DNA of 36,383 bases from JBBQDZ01 sp038237515 (GCA_038237515.1 JBBRYP010000049.1:1-36383); one strand, 5' to 3'. Shown: positions 14,520 to 23,703, numbered from the stretch's first letter. Made by a program: numbers and translations. Notes: a model not told the origin generated them from the sequence alone.

Positions 14520-16334
14520 ATGCCCGCCCCGAAGACCAAGCGCCCGCCCCGCATCCAGATCGAGGAGGTGTGGCCGCAGCTCGACGGCGGACGCTATCCC
14601 GTCAAGCGCTCGCTCGGCGACCCGGTCGACTGCTGGGCGCTGATCTTCCGGGACGGGCACGAGGTGCTCGGCACGACCGTGCGCTACCGTCGCCCGGGAA
14701 CGCGCCGCTGGCTCGAGGCGCCCATGGAGCAGATCGAGCCCGACCGCTGGCGCGGGACGTTCACGCCCGATGCCTGCGGGCGCTGGTCCTTCGCGATCGG
14801 CGCCTGGGTCGACCGCTTCGCCTCGTGGCGGCGCGAGCTCGCGCGGAAGGTCGAGGCGGGCCAGGAGGACCTTTCGAGCGAGCTCGCCGAGGGCGCTCTC
14901 CTGCTCGGCGTCGAGTCGGTGACGGTGGAGGAAGGCCTCGCCTCCACCGAGAGCGACCGGTCCGAGTTCACGCGTACGCCTCTCCTGGAGGTGGACGTCG
15001 ACCGCGAGCGGGCGCGGTTCGGCTCCTGGTACGAGCTCTTCCCGCGCTCGTTCGGCGGCTTCAAGGGGGTCGAGAAGGTACTCCCGGAGCTCGTTGAGCT
15101 CGGGTTCGACGTGCTGTACCTGCCGCCGATCCACCCGATCGGCAAGACGAATCGCAAGGGCGCGAACAACGCGCTCACGGCAATCGCGGACGATCCGGGG
15201 AGCCCGTGGGCGATTGGCGGCAAGGAGGGCGGTCACACTGCCGTCAACCCGGAGCTCGGGACGATGCGCGACTTCGACCGGCTCGTCGCACGGGGGCGCG
15301 AGCTCGGGGTCGAGATCGCGCTCGACTTCGCGATCCAGTGCTCTCCGGACCACCCGTGGCTGAAGGAGCACCCGAACTGGTTCCACCGGCGACCCGACGG
15401 GACGCTGAAGTACGCCGAGAACCCGCCCAAGCGCTACCAGGACATCTACAACGTCAACTTCGACTCCGAGGACTGGCGCACGCTCTGGGAGGCGCTCCGC
15501 GACGTCGTGCTCTTCTGGGTCGGCCACGGCGTCCGGGTCTTCCGCGTCGACAACCCGCACACGAAGCCGGTGCCGTTCTGGGAGTGGCTGATCCGCGAGG
15601 TTCGGAGCGAGCACCCGGAGGTCGTCCTCCTGGCGGAGGCGTTCACCCGGCCGGCGATGATGTCGACTCTCGCGAAGGCAGGGTTCAGCCAGTCCTACAC
15701 CTACTTCACCTGGAAGAACACGAAGGCGGAGCTCGCCGGCTACATGAACGACCTCGTCCAGTCGACCCTCCCGTCCTACTTCCGGCCGAACTTCTTCGTG
15801 AACACGCCGGACATCCTCCACGAGTACCTCCAGCTCGGGGGGCCGCCGGCCTTCGAGGCGCGCCTCGTCCTCGCGGCGACGCTGAGCCCCACTTACGGGA
15901 TCTACTCGGGCTACGAGCACTTCGAGAACGTCCCGGTGCGCGAGGGAAGCGAGGAGTACCTGGACTCGGAGAAGTACGAGACGAAGGAGCGCCGGCTCGA
16001 CGGCCCCCTGCTCCCGCTCGTCTCGCGGCTGAACGCGATCCGGCGCGGGAACCCCGCGCTCCAGCGCCTCGAGAACATCCGCTTCCTCGAGACTGAGAGC
16101 GAGTTCCTGCTCGCCTACCTGAAGCAGTCGCGCGGGAACAGGGTGATCGTCGTCGTCAACCTCGACTCCTTCGCGACCCGGGAAGGCGTCTGCGTCGTCC
16201 CGGCCGAGCTCGGCGTTCCGCCGTCGTTCGCCCCCCGCGAACTCCTGAGCGAGCAGAACTTCGCGTGGCGCATCGGCCGCAACTACGTCCGGCTCGGGCC
16301 GGGGCAGAGCCACGTGCTGAGGGTCGACCGTTGA
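14520..16334 (+). CDS. glgE: alpha-1,4-glucan:maltose-1-phosphate maltosyltransferase
   Basis: A 604-residue GH13_3 enzyme that extends alpha-glucan by transferring maltosyl units from maltose-1-phosphate. The N-terminal beta domain contains RIQIEEVWPQLDGGRYPVKR, the GlgE hallmark. The catalytic barrel has GSWYELFPRSFGGFKGVE, LPPIHPIGKTNRKG, nucleophile Asp344 in RVDNPHTKPVPFW, acid/base Glu373 in LAEAFTRP, and NTPDIL. The 29-residue gap between Asp and Glu agrees with the Streptomyces GlgE1 active site. I choose the ATG at 14520 because homology starts a few residues later, although the frame stays open upstream. A decayed copy of its final 38 bp is found at 16565-16602, just before treS. 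Confidence 0.96.
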   Translation: MPAPKTKRPPRIQIEEVWPQLDGGRYPVKRSLGDPVDCWALIFRDGHEVLGTTVRYRRPGTRRWLEAPMEQIEPDRWRGTFTPDACGRWSFAIGAWVDRFASWRRELARKVEAGQEDLSSELAEGALLLGVESVTVEEGLASTESDRSEFTRTPLLEVDVDRERARFGSWYELFPRSFGGFKGVEKVLPELVELGFDVLYLPPIHPIGKTNRKGANNALTAIADDPGSPWAIGGKEGGHTAVNPELGTMRDFDRLVARGRELGVEIALDFAIQCSPDHPWLKEHPNWFHRRPDGTLKYAENPPKRYQDIYNVNFDSEDWRTLWEALRDVVLFWVGHGVRVFRVDNPHTKPVPFWEWLIREVRSEHPEVVLLAEAFTRPAMMSTLAKAGFSQSYTYFTWKNTKAELAGYMNDLVQSTLPSYFRPNFFVNTPDILHEYLQLGGPPAFEARLVLAATLSPTYGIYSGYEHFENVPVREGSEEYLDSEKYETKERRLDGPLLPLVSRLNAIRRGNPALQRLENIRFLETESEFLLAYLKQSRGNRVIVVVNLDSFATREGVCVVPAELGVPPSFAPRELLSEQNFAWRIGRNYVRLGPGQSHVLRVDR

Positions 16335-16602
16335 CGCGGGCGGCCGTCGCCTCCGCGCCGCGATCCGAGGGGCAGTCCCTCGGCCGTGCCCCCGGCGGAC
16401 ATGTCGGAGGGACAGTCCCTCGACACCAGCTACGTCCCGCCGGTCGACCCGGTGACGCGGGCGGCCGTCGCCTCCGCGCCGCGATTCGAGGGACAGTCCC
16501 TCGGCCGTGCCTCCAGCGGACACGTTGGAGGGACTGTCCCTCGGGGGGAGGGACTGTCCCTCGGGGGCCGGGGAGAGCCACGTGCTGAGGCTCGACCGGT
16601 GA
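16333..16602. repeat. glgE-treS junction: tandem 121-bp repeat with five GAGGGACWGTCCCTC palindromes
   Basis: Starts at the glgE stop. A unit beginning GACGCGGGCGGCCGTCGCCT occurs at 16333 and 16454. Five near-perfect palindromes of the form GAGGGAC-A/T-GTCCCTC lie at 16367, 16407, 16488, 16528 and 16548. The last 38 bp (16565-16602) repeat the glgE 3' end (GAGCCACGTGCTGAGG, CTCGACCGGTGA). All of it is open in the treS frame, back to an ATG at 16386. It was evidently built by repeated local duplication. Confidence 0.85.
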
Positions 16603-18287
16603 GCGAGGCTCGACGGGCGGCCGCCGAGGCGCAGCCGGGGCACTGGTTCGAGCGCGACCCGCTCTGGTTCAAGCGCGCGGTCTTCTACGAGATCCACATC
16701 CGCGGCTTCTTCGACGGGAACGACGACGGCGCCGGCGACTTCCGCGGGCTGATCGACAAGCTCGACTACCTGCAGTGGCTCGGGATCGACGTGATCTGGC
16801 TGCTGCCGATGTACGTCTCGCCGCTGCGTGACGGCGGCTACGACATCGCGGACTTCTACGCGATCCACCCCGACTACGGCACCGTCGAGGACTTCCGGGC
16901 CTTCGTCGAGGCCGCGCACCAGCGCGGGATGCGGGTGATCGCCGACCTCGTCATGAACCACACCTCCGCCGACCACCCGTGGTTCCAGGAGTCGAGGCAG
17001 GATCCGGCCGGGCCGAGGGGCGACTGGTACGTCTGGTCGGACAACGACGAGCGCTGGCCGGAGGCGCGCATCATCTTCCTCGACACCGAACCGTCGAACT
17101 GGACGTGGGACCCGGTGCGCGGCCAGTACTACTGGCACCGCTTCTTCAGCCACCAGCCCGACCTCAACTACGACAACCCGGACGTCCAGGACGCGATGAT
17201 CGCCGTGCTGCTCTTCTGGCTCGACCTCGGGATCGACGGCTTTCGCCTCGATGCGGTCCCCTACCTCTACGAGCGCGACGGCACGAACGGCGAGAACCTC
17301 CCGGAGACGCACGAGTACCTGCGGCGCGTCCGCTCGGAGGTTGACGCGAACTACCCAGACCGCGTGCTGCTCGCCGAGGCCAACCAGTGGCCCGAGGACG
17401 TGGTCGCGTACATGGGGGAAGGCGACGAGTGCCACATGGCCTTCCACTTCCCCGTCATGCCCCGCATGTTCATGGCCCTGCGCCGGGAGGACGCGACCCC
17501 GGTCTACGAGATCCTCGAGCGGACGCCGGCCATCCCGGAGAACGCCCAGTGGGGCCTCTTCCTGCGCAACCACGACGAGCTGACGCTCGAGATGGTGACC
17601 GACGAGGAGCGCGACTACATGTACGGCGAGTACGCGAAGGACCCCCGGATGAAGCTCAACCTCGGGATCCGGCGCCGGCTCGCGCCGCTCCTCGACAACG
17701 GCCGCGACGAAGTGGAGCTGATGCACGCGATCCTCTTCTCGTTGCCCGGCTCACCCGTCCTCTACTACGGCGACGAGATCGGGATGGGCGACAACGTCTA
17801 CCTCGGCGATCGCGACGGCGTCCGGACGCCGATGCAGTGGACGGGCGACCGCAACGGAGGCTTCTCGCGTGCCGACTTCGCGCAGCTCTACCTGCCGCCG
17901 CTGATGGACCCCGTGTACGGCTACCAGGCAGTGAACGTGGAGGCGGAGCTCCGCACCCCCACCTCGTTCCTGCGCTGGTTGCACCGCTTCGTCGCTCTGC
18001 GCAAGGAGCATCCCGTGTTCGGGCTCGGCACCTACGAGCCCCTGCGCTCGGCCAACCCTCGAATCTTCGCGCACGTCCGCTCCTACGAGGACGACGTCGT
18101 GCTCTGCGTCCACAACCTGGCCCGCTCGGCCCAGGCCGTCGAGCTCGACCTCTCGCGCTACGAGGGTAAGGTGCCCGAGGAGATGATCGGCAGGAGCCGG
18201 TTCCCGAGAATCGGCTCGTTGCCGTACCTGCTCACGCTCGCGCCCAGGGGGTTCTTCTGGTTCCAGTTGAGGCAGCCCGATGAATGA
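16599..18287 (+). CDS. treS: trehalose synthase / maltose alpha-D-glucosyltransferase
   Basis: A 562-residue GH13_16 enzyme that interconverts trehalose and maltose, here supplying maltose to the maltokinase. Family marks: HWFERDPLWFKRAVFYEIHI, GDFRGLIDKLDYL, and the catalytic Asp218 (FRLDAVPYLYERDG), Glu260 (LLAEANQWPEDV) and Asp326 (RNHDELTLEM). The C-terminal beta domain ends in LAPRGFFWFQL. I choose the GTG at 16599 because homology begins about 12 residues later; the frame continues 71 codons upstream to an ATG through the palindromic repeats, which would add a low-complexity leader. The last 8 bp overlap mak. There is no fused maltokinase domain. Confidence 0.96.
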   Translation: MSEARRAAAEAQPGHWFERDPLWFKRAVFYEIHIRGFFDGNDDGAGDFRGLIDKLDYLQWLGIDVIWLLPMYVSPLRDGGYDIADFYAIHPDYGTVEDFRAFVEAAHQRGMRVIADLVMNHTSADHPWFQESRQDPAGPRGDWYVWSDNDERWPEARIIFLDTEPSNWTWDPVRGQYYWHRFFSHQPDLNYDNPDVQDAMIAVLLFWLDLGIDGFRLDAVPYLYERDGTNGENLPETHEYLRRVRSEVDANYPDRVLLAEANQWPEDVVAYMGEGDECHMAFHFPVMPRMFMALRREDATPVYEILERTPAIPENAQWGLFLRNHDELTLEMVTDEERDYMYGEYAKDPRMKLNLGIRRRLAPLLDNGRDEVELMHAILFSLPGSPVLYYGDEIGMGDNVYLGDRDGVRTPMQWTGDRNGGFSRADFAQLYLPPLMDPVYGYQAVNVEAELRTPTSFLRWLHRFVALRKEHPVFGLGTYEPLRSANPRIFAHVRSYEDDVVLCVHNLARSAQAVELDLSRYEGKVPEEMIGRSRFPRIGSLPYLLTLAPRGFFWFQLRQPDE

Positions 18288-19680
18288 CGTCGTCGCTGCG
18301 CTCGCCGGACTCGACGAGCGGGTCCTGATCGACTACGTCACGAAGCAGCGGTGGTTCGGGTCCAAGCAGCGCGAGGTCGCCCACGCCCGCGTCGTCGACG
18401 CGGCGGTCGTCCGGACCACCGAGCCGCTGCTGCTCTCAGCGCTCGTGGAGGTGCGCTTCCAGCCCGGGACCCACGAGACCTACCAGCTGCTGCTCGGCGT
18501 CCGGCGTGCGGACGCGGGCTGGAGCGACGGCGTGATCGGCGAGCTCGACGAGTGGGTGGTCTACGAGGCTCTCGCCGATCCCGAGCTCGCGCGCGAGCTG
18601 GTCGGCGCGATGCGAGCGGGCCTCACTCAGAAGACCGGCGAGGGCGCGATGTCCTTCTGTCCGATGGAGGGGTTCGCGGGCGCCCGGGGGGTGCTCGCGC
18701 ATGCGCGCGCGATCGAGAGCGAGCAGTCGAACAGCTCGATCGTCCTGGACGAGGAGCTGATTCTGAAGGCCTTCCGGCGAATCGAGCCCGGGATCAATCC
18801 GGAGCTCGAGATGCTGCGCTTCCTGACCGCGCATGGATTCGCCAACATCGCCGCTCTCGCAGGGTGGTACCAGTACGCCGGCGGGCCGATGGAGGTCACG
18901 CTCGGAGTTCTCCAGCGCTTCGTTCCCCACGGCCGCGACGGCTGGGAGCTCGCGCTCGACGAGCTCGCGGAGGAGCCCGAGCGGTTCCTCCGGCGCCTCC
19001 GGCGCCTCGGCGAGGTGACGGGGGCGATGCACACGGTGCTGGCGTCCGATTCACACGACCCCGCCTTTTGCCCGGAGGAGCCGAGTGCGGAGTCGCTCGG
19101 CCTCCTCACCGCGACGATCGACGAGGAGATCGAGCGGATGTTCCTGACGCTGCCGGATCACGAGGCTCTGTCGCCGATCGCGGGGCGCGGCGAGGAGGTG
19201 CGCGAGCAGGTCCGGCTCCTCGCGCACGTCGGGCCGATCGGGCGCGTGATCCGCCATCACGGCGACTTCCACCTCGGTCAGACGCTGTGGGCGCAAGACG
19301 ACTGGGTGATCCTCGACTTCGAGGGGGAGCCGGCGCGCTCCCTCGTCGATCGGCGCCGGAAGCGCTCTCCGCTCCGCGATGTCGCCGGCATGCTCCGCTC
19401 GTTCGCCTACGCCGCGTCGGCGTCCGAGCTCCTGCGGGGCATCGAGGCGCCGCCGGGGTGGGAGGAGCAGGCGCGCGACGAGTTCCTCGCGGCCTACCTG
19501 GCGGCCGTCGACACGAGCCTCGTGCCGTCGAATCGCGCCGGAGTGGAGCGGCTCCTATCCGTCTTCGAGCTCGAGAAGGCGGTCTACGAGCTGCGCTACG
19601 AGTTGAACAACCGTCCCGAGTGGCTTTCGATCCCCGTCGCCGGCATCGTGCGGCTGCTCGAGCAGCCGGCGGCCGTCTGA
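18280..19680 (+). CDS. mak: maltokinase (Mak/Pep2)
   Basis: A 466-residue kinase that phosphorylates maltose at C1 to give the GlgE donor maltose-1-phosphate. The N-terminal cap carries TKQRWFGSKQREVAHARVVD, standard for Mak. The kinase lobes show LILKAFRRIEPGINPELEM (lysine and the substrate region), the catalytic HGDFHLGQTL with Asp329, and ILDFEGEPAR with metal-binding Asp346. The start ATG lies inside the treS end (8-bp overlap), indicating coupled translation and matching the TreS-Mak complex known in mycobacteria. Confidence 0.95.
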   Translation: MNDVVAALAGLDERVLIDYVTKQRWFGSKQREVAHARVVDAAVVRTTEPLLLSALVEVRFQPGTHETYQLLLGVRRADAGWSDGVIGELDEWVVYEALADPELARELVGAMRAGLTQKTGEGAMSFCPMEGFAGARGVLAHARAIESEQSNSSIVLDEELILKAFRRIEPGINPELEMLRFLTAHGFANIAALAGWYQYAGGPMEVTLGVLQRFVPHGRDGWELALDELAEEPERFLRRLRRLGEVTGAMHTVLASDSHDPAFCPEEPSAESLGLLTATIDEEIERMFLTLPDHEALSPIAGRGEEVREQVRLLAHVGPIGRVIRHHGDFHLGQTLWAQDDWVILDFEGEPARSLVDRRRKRSPLRDVAGMLRSFAYAASASELLRGIEAPPGWEEQARDEFLAAYLAAVDTSLVPSNRAGVERLLSVFELEKAVYELRYELNNRPEWLSIPVAGIVRLLEQPAAV

Positions 19681-19717
19681 GGCCCGTGCCGCCCGTCCGC
19701 GCCCGCGAGGGGCGCGC

Positions 19718-21877
19718 GTGAGCCGCCTGCTGTTCGACCCGACGAACCCACACGGGTTTCTGGGAGCCCATCCCGTCGAGGACGGGGTGGTGGTGCGGGC
19801 GTACCGGCCCGAGGCCGAGCGGGTCGTCGCCCTGCCGATGGGGGTCGAGCTCGCTGCCCGCGGCGACGGGCTCTTCGAGGGAGTGGTCACCGGGGCGAGC
19901 CTCCCGCTCGACTACCGGCTCGAGGTCTCCTACCCGAGCGGGACGTTCACCCTGCGCGACCCCTACTCGTTCCTGCCGACGCTCGGCGAGCTCGACCTGC
20001 ACCTGGCGGGAGAGGGGCGCCACGAGGCGCTCTACGACCGGCTGGGGGCGCACTTGCGCGAGGTCGAGGGCGTGGCGGGAACGGCGTTCGCGGTCTGGGC
20101 CCCCGGCGCCCGCGCAGTCAGCGTCGTCGGCGACTTCAACGGGTGGGACGGCCGGCTGAACCCGATGCGGGCTCTCGGTGCCTCGGGCATCTGGGAGCTC
20201 TTCGTCCCGGGAATCTCCGACGGAACCGCCTACAAGTACGCGATCCGGGGTGCCGACGGGGTGCAGCGCCTGAAGGCCGACCCGTACGCCTTCCGCACGG
20301 AGGCGCCCCCGCAGACCTCGTCGATCGTCCACGAGCCGCGCCACGAGTGGGGTGACGAGGCCTGGCTCGAGCGGCGACGGGCCGCATCCCCCCACGCGGA
20401 GCCGATGTCGATCTACGAGGTGCACCTCGGTTCGTGGCGGCAGAACGTGCTGGAGGACGGCCGCCCACTCTCCTACCTCGAGCTCGCGGACGAGCTCGCG
20501 GCCTACGTCAACGACCTCGGGTTCACGCACGTGGAGCTGCTGCCGGTGATGGAGCATCCCTTCGGAGGCTCCTGGGGCTATCAGGTGACGGGCTTCTTCG
20601 CACCCACCGCCCGGTTCGGCTCGCCCGACGACTTCCGCGCCTTCGTCGACCGCCTGCACCGCGAGGGAATCGGGGTGCTCCTCGACTGGGTGCCGGCCCA
20701 CTTCCCGCGCGACGAGTGGGCGCTCGCCCGCTTCGACGGGACGGCCCTCTACGAGCACGCCGATCCGCGGCGCGGAGCCCATCCCGACTGGGGCACCCTC
20801 GTCTTCAACTACGGCCGGCACGAGGTGCGCAACTTCCTCCTCGCGAGCGCGCTCTACTGGCTGCGCGAATGCCACGCCGACGGCCTGCGCGTCGACGCGG
20901 TCGCCTCGATGCTCTACCTCGACTACTCGCGCCGCGAGGGCGAGTGGGTGCCGAACGCCTTCGGCGGGCGTGAGGATCTCGAAGCCGTTGCGTTCCTGAA
21001 GGAGCTGAACACTGTCATGCACGCGGCCGAGCCGGGCGTCGTCTCCGCGGCGGAGGAGTCGACTGCGTGGCCCGGCGTCTCGCGGCCCACCTACCTCGGC
21101 GGCCTCGGCTTCGGCTTCAAGTGGAACCTGGGCTGGATGCACGACACGCTGGACTACTTCCAGCGGGAGCCGGTCCACCGGCGCTTCCACCACCACCAGC
21201 TGACGTTCTCGCTCATGTACGCCTTCTCCGAGAACTTCATCCTCCCGCTCTCGCACGACGAGGTCGTGCACGGGAAGGGCTCGCTTCTGAGCAAGCTGCC
21301 CGGCGACCGCTGGCAGCAGCTCGCGAACCTGCGCACGCTCTACGCCTACATGTGGGCGCACCCGGGAAAGAAGCTCCTCTTCATGGGCGGCGAGCTCGCG
21401 CAGGAGCGCGAGTGGAGCCACGACCGCTCGCTCGACTGGCACCTGCTCGAGAGCGCGGAGCATCAGGGCGTCCAGCAGCTCGTCCGCGATCTGAACCATC
21501 GCTACCGAGCGGCGCCCGCGCTCTGGGAGGTCGACTTCGACCCCGCCGGCTTCCGCTGGATCGAGCCGAACGACGCCTCGGCGAACGTGATCGCCTTCGC
21601 GCGCTTCGCTTCTGACGCCGAACAGGTGCTGGTTTGCGTCTGCAACCTGTCGCCGCTCCCGCGATCGGCGTACCGGCTCGGGCTGCCGCGGCCGGGGCGC
21701 TGGGTCGAGGCCATCAACACCGACTCGACCTACTACGGGGGATCGGACGTCGGCAACCTCGGCGGCGTCGAGACGCAGGAGCGGCCCTGGCATGACCAGC
21801 CGCAGTCGGCCGAGCTGACGCTGCCGCCCCTCGGGGTGCTGTGGCTCGTGCCGGAGGGGGCCCGCGCGCCGGCCTGA
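19718..21877 (+). CDS. glgB: 1,4-alpha-glucan branching enzyme
   Basis: A 719-residue GH13_9 enzyme that makes alpha-1,6 branches in the glucan built by GlgE. It has the N-terminal CBM48-like modules (GTAFAVWAPGARAVSVVGDF) followed by the barrel with YEVHLGSWRQ, catalytic Asp393 (GLRVDAVASMLYLDYSR), Glu446 (AAEESTAWPG) and Asp514 (LPLSHDEVVHGK); these spacings equal those of the E. coli enzyme (53 and 121 residues apart between the first pair and the outer pair). GTG start with GAGGGG upstream. It lies 37 bp after mak, at the end of the glgE-treS-mak-glgB run. Confidence 0.97.
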   Translation: MSRLLFDPTNPHGFLGAHPVEDGVVVRAYRPEAERVVALPMGVELAARGDGLFEGVVTGASLPLDYRLEVSYPSGTFTLRDPYSFLPTLGELDLHLAGEGRHEALYDRLGAHLREVEGVAGTAFAVWAPGARAVSVVGDFNGWDGRLNPMRALGASGIWELFVPGISDGTAYKYAIRGADGVQRLKADPYAFRTEAPPQTSSIVHEPRHEWGDEAWLERRRAASPHAEPMSIYEVHLGSWRQNVLEDGRPLSYLELADELAAYVNDLGFTHVELLPVMEHPFGGSWGYQVTGFFAPTARFGSPDDFRAFVDRLHREGIGVLLDWVPAHFPRDEWALARFDGTALYEHADPRRGAHPDWGTLVFNYGRHEVRNFLLASALYWLRECHADGLRVDAVASMLYLDYSRREGEWVPNAFGGREDLEAVAFLKELNTVMHAAEPGVVSAAEESTAWPGVSRPTYLGGLGFGFKWNLGWMHDTLDYFQREPVHRRFHHHQLTFSLMYAFSENFILPLSHDEVVHGKGSLLSKLPGDRWQQLANLRTLYAYMWAHPGKKLLFMGGELAQEREWSHDRSLDWHLLESAEHQGVQQLVRDLNHRYRAAPALWEVDFDPAGFRWIEPNDASANVIAFARFASDAEQVLVCVCNLSPLPRSAYRLGLPRPGRWVEAINTDSTYYGGSDVGNLGGVETQERPWHDQPQSAELTLPPLGVLWLVPEGARAPA

Positions 21878-22197
21878 CGAGGGGCGCGACGGCGGGTCTT
21901 ATCTCTAACGCCACGGAGCGCCACCGAAGGGAGCCCCGCCGGCGCCTCACCGCTGGGTTCGCTTCCAGCTTGCAGCCGTCCTGGTCGAGAGCCGCGGGCC
22001 GGATCGCGTTTCTCGGTGTTCACGCCTGGGGACTCAGACGCAGGAGTGCAAGATGCAGTAGTCGACCTCGCCAACGCGCGTTCGATTTCGAGTCGAGCGA
22101 AAATACTCCGGTTAGGTCGCGTACAGCGGCCTACCGGATGATGGGCGCGGAGAACTTGGTCAGCGGAAGCGGAAGCTCGTGCCGCGGTCTTTGCTAC
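21878..22197. other. non-coding stretch after glgB
   Basis: 320 bp of lower GC than the preceding cluster. I see no coding frame with family resemblance, no RNA gene and no clear terminator. It may mark the left border of a 22.1-23.2 kb block with different base composition. Confidence 0.4.
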
Positions 22198-22431
22198 TTA
22201 GATCGCGTGTACAAGCAGGACGCCTCCGATCAAGCTGAGGGTGACGCCGTCCGCCATGCGCCAGCGGAGCTGACGGAGGACGATCTCCATCGGCGTGCGC
22301 GGACCTTGCGATCGGACCCGAACGAGCTGGATCGTCGCAAGCGCACGGCCCAGCCCGTGGGAGGCTCCGACCGCTGCGCCGGTGAGCGCTCCATTGAGTG
22401 GGCCGAACGTCATCGCAATGGTTAGCGGCAT
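22198..22431 (-). CDS. possible small membrane protein or membrane-protein fragment
   Basis: From an ATG at 22431 the minus strand encodes 77 residues, MPLTIAMTFGPLNGALTGAA, then VGASHGLGRALATIQLVRVR, a basic loop, MEIVLRQLRWRMADGVTLSL and a hydrophobic IGGVLLVHAI end. Two hydrophobic segments flanking an amphipathic basic loop look protein-like, unlike most antisense frames here. The frame continues upstream to 22641 but that part is not convincing, so this may be the C-terminal remnant of a longer gene. No family recognised. Confidence 0.35.
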   Translation of the reverse strand: MPLTIAMTFGPLNGALTGAAVGASHGLGRALATIQLVRVRSQGPRTPMEIVLRQLRWRMADGVTLSLIGGVLLVHAI

Positions 22432-22522
22432 CGGCCCAGACACCGCGGCGATGCTTCTCTTGCCGTTCCTGCGCGGCAAGAAGGACGGCGAACACGGGCG
22501 CGTCGCTAGGCTAACTCGACGA

Positions 22523-23200
22523 ATGGATGAAGCGCAACCTGCCGTTGATGACTCGATGCTTCGTGCACCCGTGAGTGCGACGGCCTCTGTCGCCTTGGCT
22601 ATCGCACTCGCGGTGTGTCCGCTTTCGATAGCTGCTGTCAATCAGGCGCGTGCGGATGTTCGCCTGGGTCCACGACCCGCCTGGATTGGTAGCTTTTGCA
22701 AGCGCGCAGCATCGGTTATGCGACGCCCTGTACTTTGCCCGGAGCAAGTCCCCGCGAATCTTGCGCCGACGGTGAATACGAGCCACCTTGTCCCGACTCG
22801 GGCGGGCTATGTTCTCGACGGCGGCGGCAAGCCGCTCCACCCAAACGGGCTCCCCACGAGCCATTGGGTGTTCATCGCAAGCACTTCACCCCGCACAGAC
22901 AACGGTGCATTCGTCAAGCTACGCCGCCTACGCATCCGAGAGCGTAACGCCCAGCTCGAGTACTTTCTGGGATCGGGCAGCTACGGAGATGGCCTAATCT
23001 CCTTCCATTTGGCTATCACGTGGCGCGAGGGCGGAGTGACATACCGAGCCACTGTCCATGATGCGATGCCTGGTCCATCGTCTTCGGGCCAGTGGACTAC
23101 TGCCGATCGCGCGTATGTCTTGCGCGTTGCGGCTGCAAACATCGAGGAACTTCGAGGAGTCGCTGCCGGGATGACGTTCGTGCGCCCGGCGAAGAAATAG
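22523..23200 (+). CDS. secreted protein of unknown function
   Basis: 225 residues from the ATG at 22523 (or 214 from the ATG at 22556). Residues 12-40 are a signal peptide (VSATASVALAIALAVCPLSI ... ARA). The mature part carries two Cys near its start (IGSFCKRAAS and RRPVLCPEQVP), then YVLDGGGKPLHPNGLPTSHW, WREGGVTYRATVHDAMPG and YVLRVAAANIEELRGVAAGM. The Cys pair and mixed beta pattern suggest a small extracytoplasmic domain. I do not recognise the family. Lower GC than its neighbours and no operon partner. Confidence 0.65.
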   Translation: MDEAQPAVDDSMLRAPVSATASVALAIALAVCPLSIAAVNQARADVRLGPRPAWIGSFCKRAASVMRRPVLCPEQVPANLAPTVNTSHLVPTRAGYVLDGGGKPLHPNGLPTSHWVFIASTSPRTDNGAFVKLRRLRIRERNAQLEYFLGSGSYGDGLISFHLAITWREGGVTYRATVHDAMPGPSSSGQWTTADRAYVLRVAAANIEELRGVAAGMTFVRPAKK

Positions 23201-23310
23201 TGCTAGTCCGTTCGGCCCACCCTTGCCGGACATGTGAGGCGAACCCGAGCGAGCTGCCGATGGCTGTGGGTGCTCCGGCTCTGCCGCAGGGCCCGTAGGG
23301 GCCGAGAGTA

Positions 23311-23652
23311 CTAGGGGTCGGCGGACTGGAAGAAGGAGGCGATCGCGCCGGCCGACCCCGCGACGGCAATTACCGCCCATAGTTCCAGCGCGACGTCGAC
23401 GGCCCGCCCGGCCGGGGTCAGCGGGTTCCTGATCTGCGAGGAGACCGTCAGCAGCTGGACGCTGCTGAAGAAGAGCGCCTGGCCGAGCGTCCTCACCTCG
23501 GTGTGCTGCGCGTGGCGCTCGAGGAAGTAGATGAGCACGGTGCCGATCGCATCGACCAGCAGCGTCGCCGCGAGGAGCAACAGCAGCCGAGCCGTCACCC
23601 GTCTGTGGCGCTCCTTCCAGCCGACGAGGCGGTCGAGCTCTTCCCGGATCAT
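23311..23652 (-). CDS. two-TM protein resembling a K+ channel pore domain without its selectivity filter
   Basis: 113 residues. TM1 is at about 21-44 (ARLLLLLAATLLVDAIGTVL), a pore-helix-like segment at 56-68 (LGQALFFSSVQLLT), and TM2 at 85-108 (VDVALELWAVIAVAGSAGAI ASFF). The order TM1, pore helix, TM2 with LTPAGRAVDV after the loop matches the Ion_trans_2 fold, where TVGYGD is followed by PxTxxGR. Here the filter position reads TVSSQIRNP, so potassium selectivity is not expected. It may be a degenerate or different-ion channel, or only a fold look-alike. Divergent from the patatin-like gene. Confidence 0.6.
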   Translation of the reverse strand: MIREELDRLVGWKERHRRVTARLLLLLAATLLVDAIGTVLIYFLERHAQHTEVRTLGQALFFSSVQLLTVSSQIRNPLTPAGRAVDVALELWAVIAVAGSAGAIASFFQSADP

Positions 23653-23703
23653 GGCGCGACTATCGAGCGGGCGCCGGACGTCGCGGCGTCTTCGTCGCGG
23701 AAC

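Noticed and set aside
14484..17726. 1080-codon open frame on the minus strand across glgE and treS
   Set aside because: It is antisense to two genes with intact catalytic motifs, and its product is a low-complexity Arg/Val/Glu/Leu-rich chain with no family resemblance. Long antisense frames are expected at this GC content.
19106..21793. 895-codon minus-strand frame across mak and glgB
   Set aside because: Antisense to two clear enzymes, with a biased Val/Arg/Glu composition.
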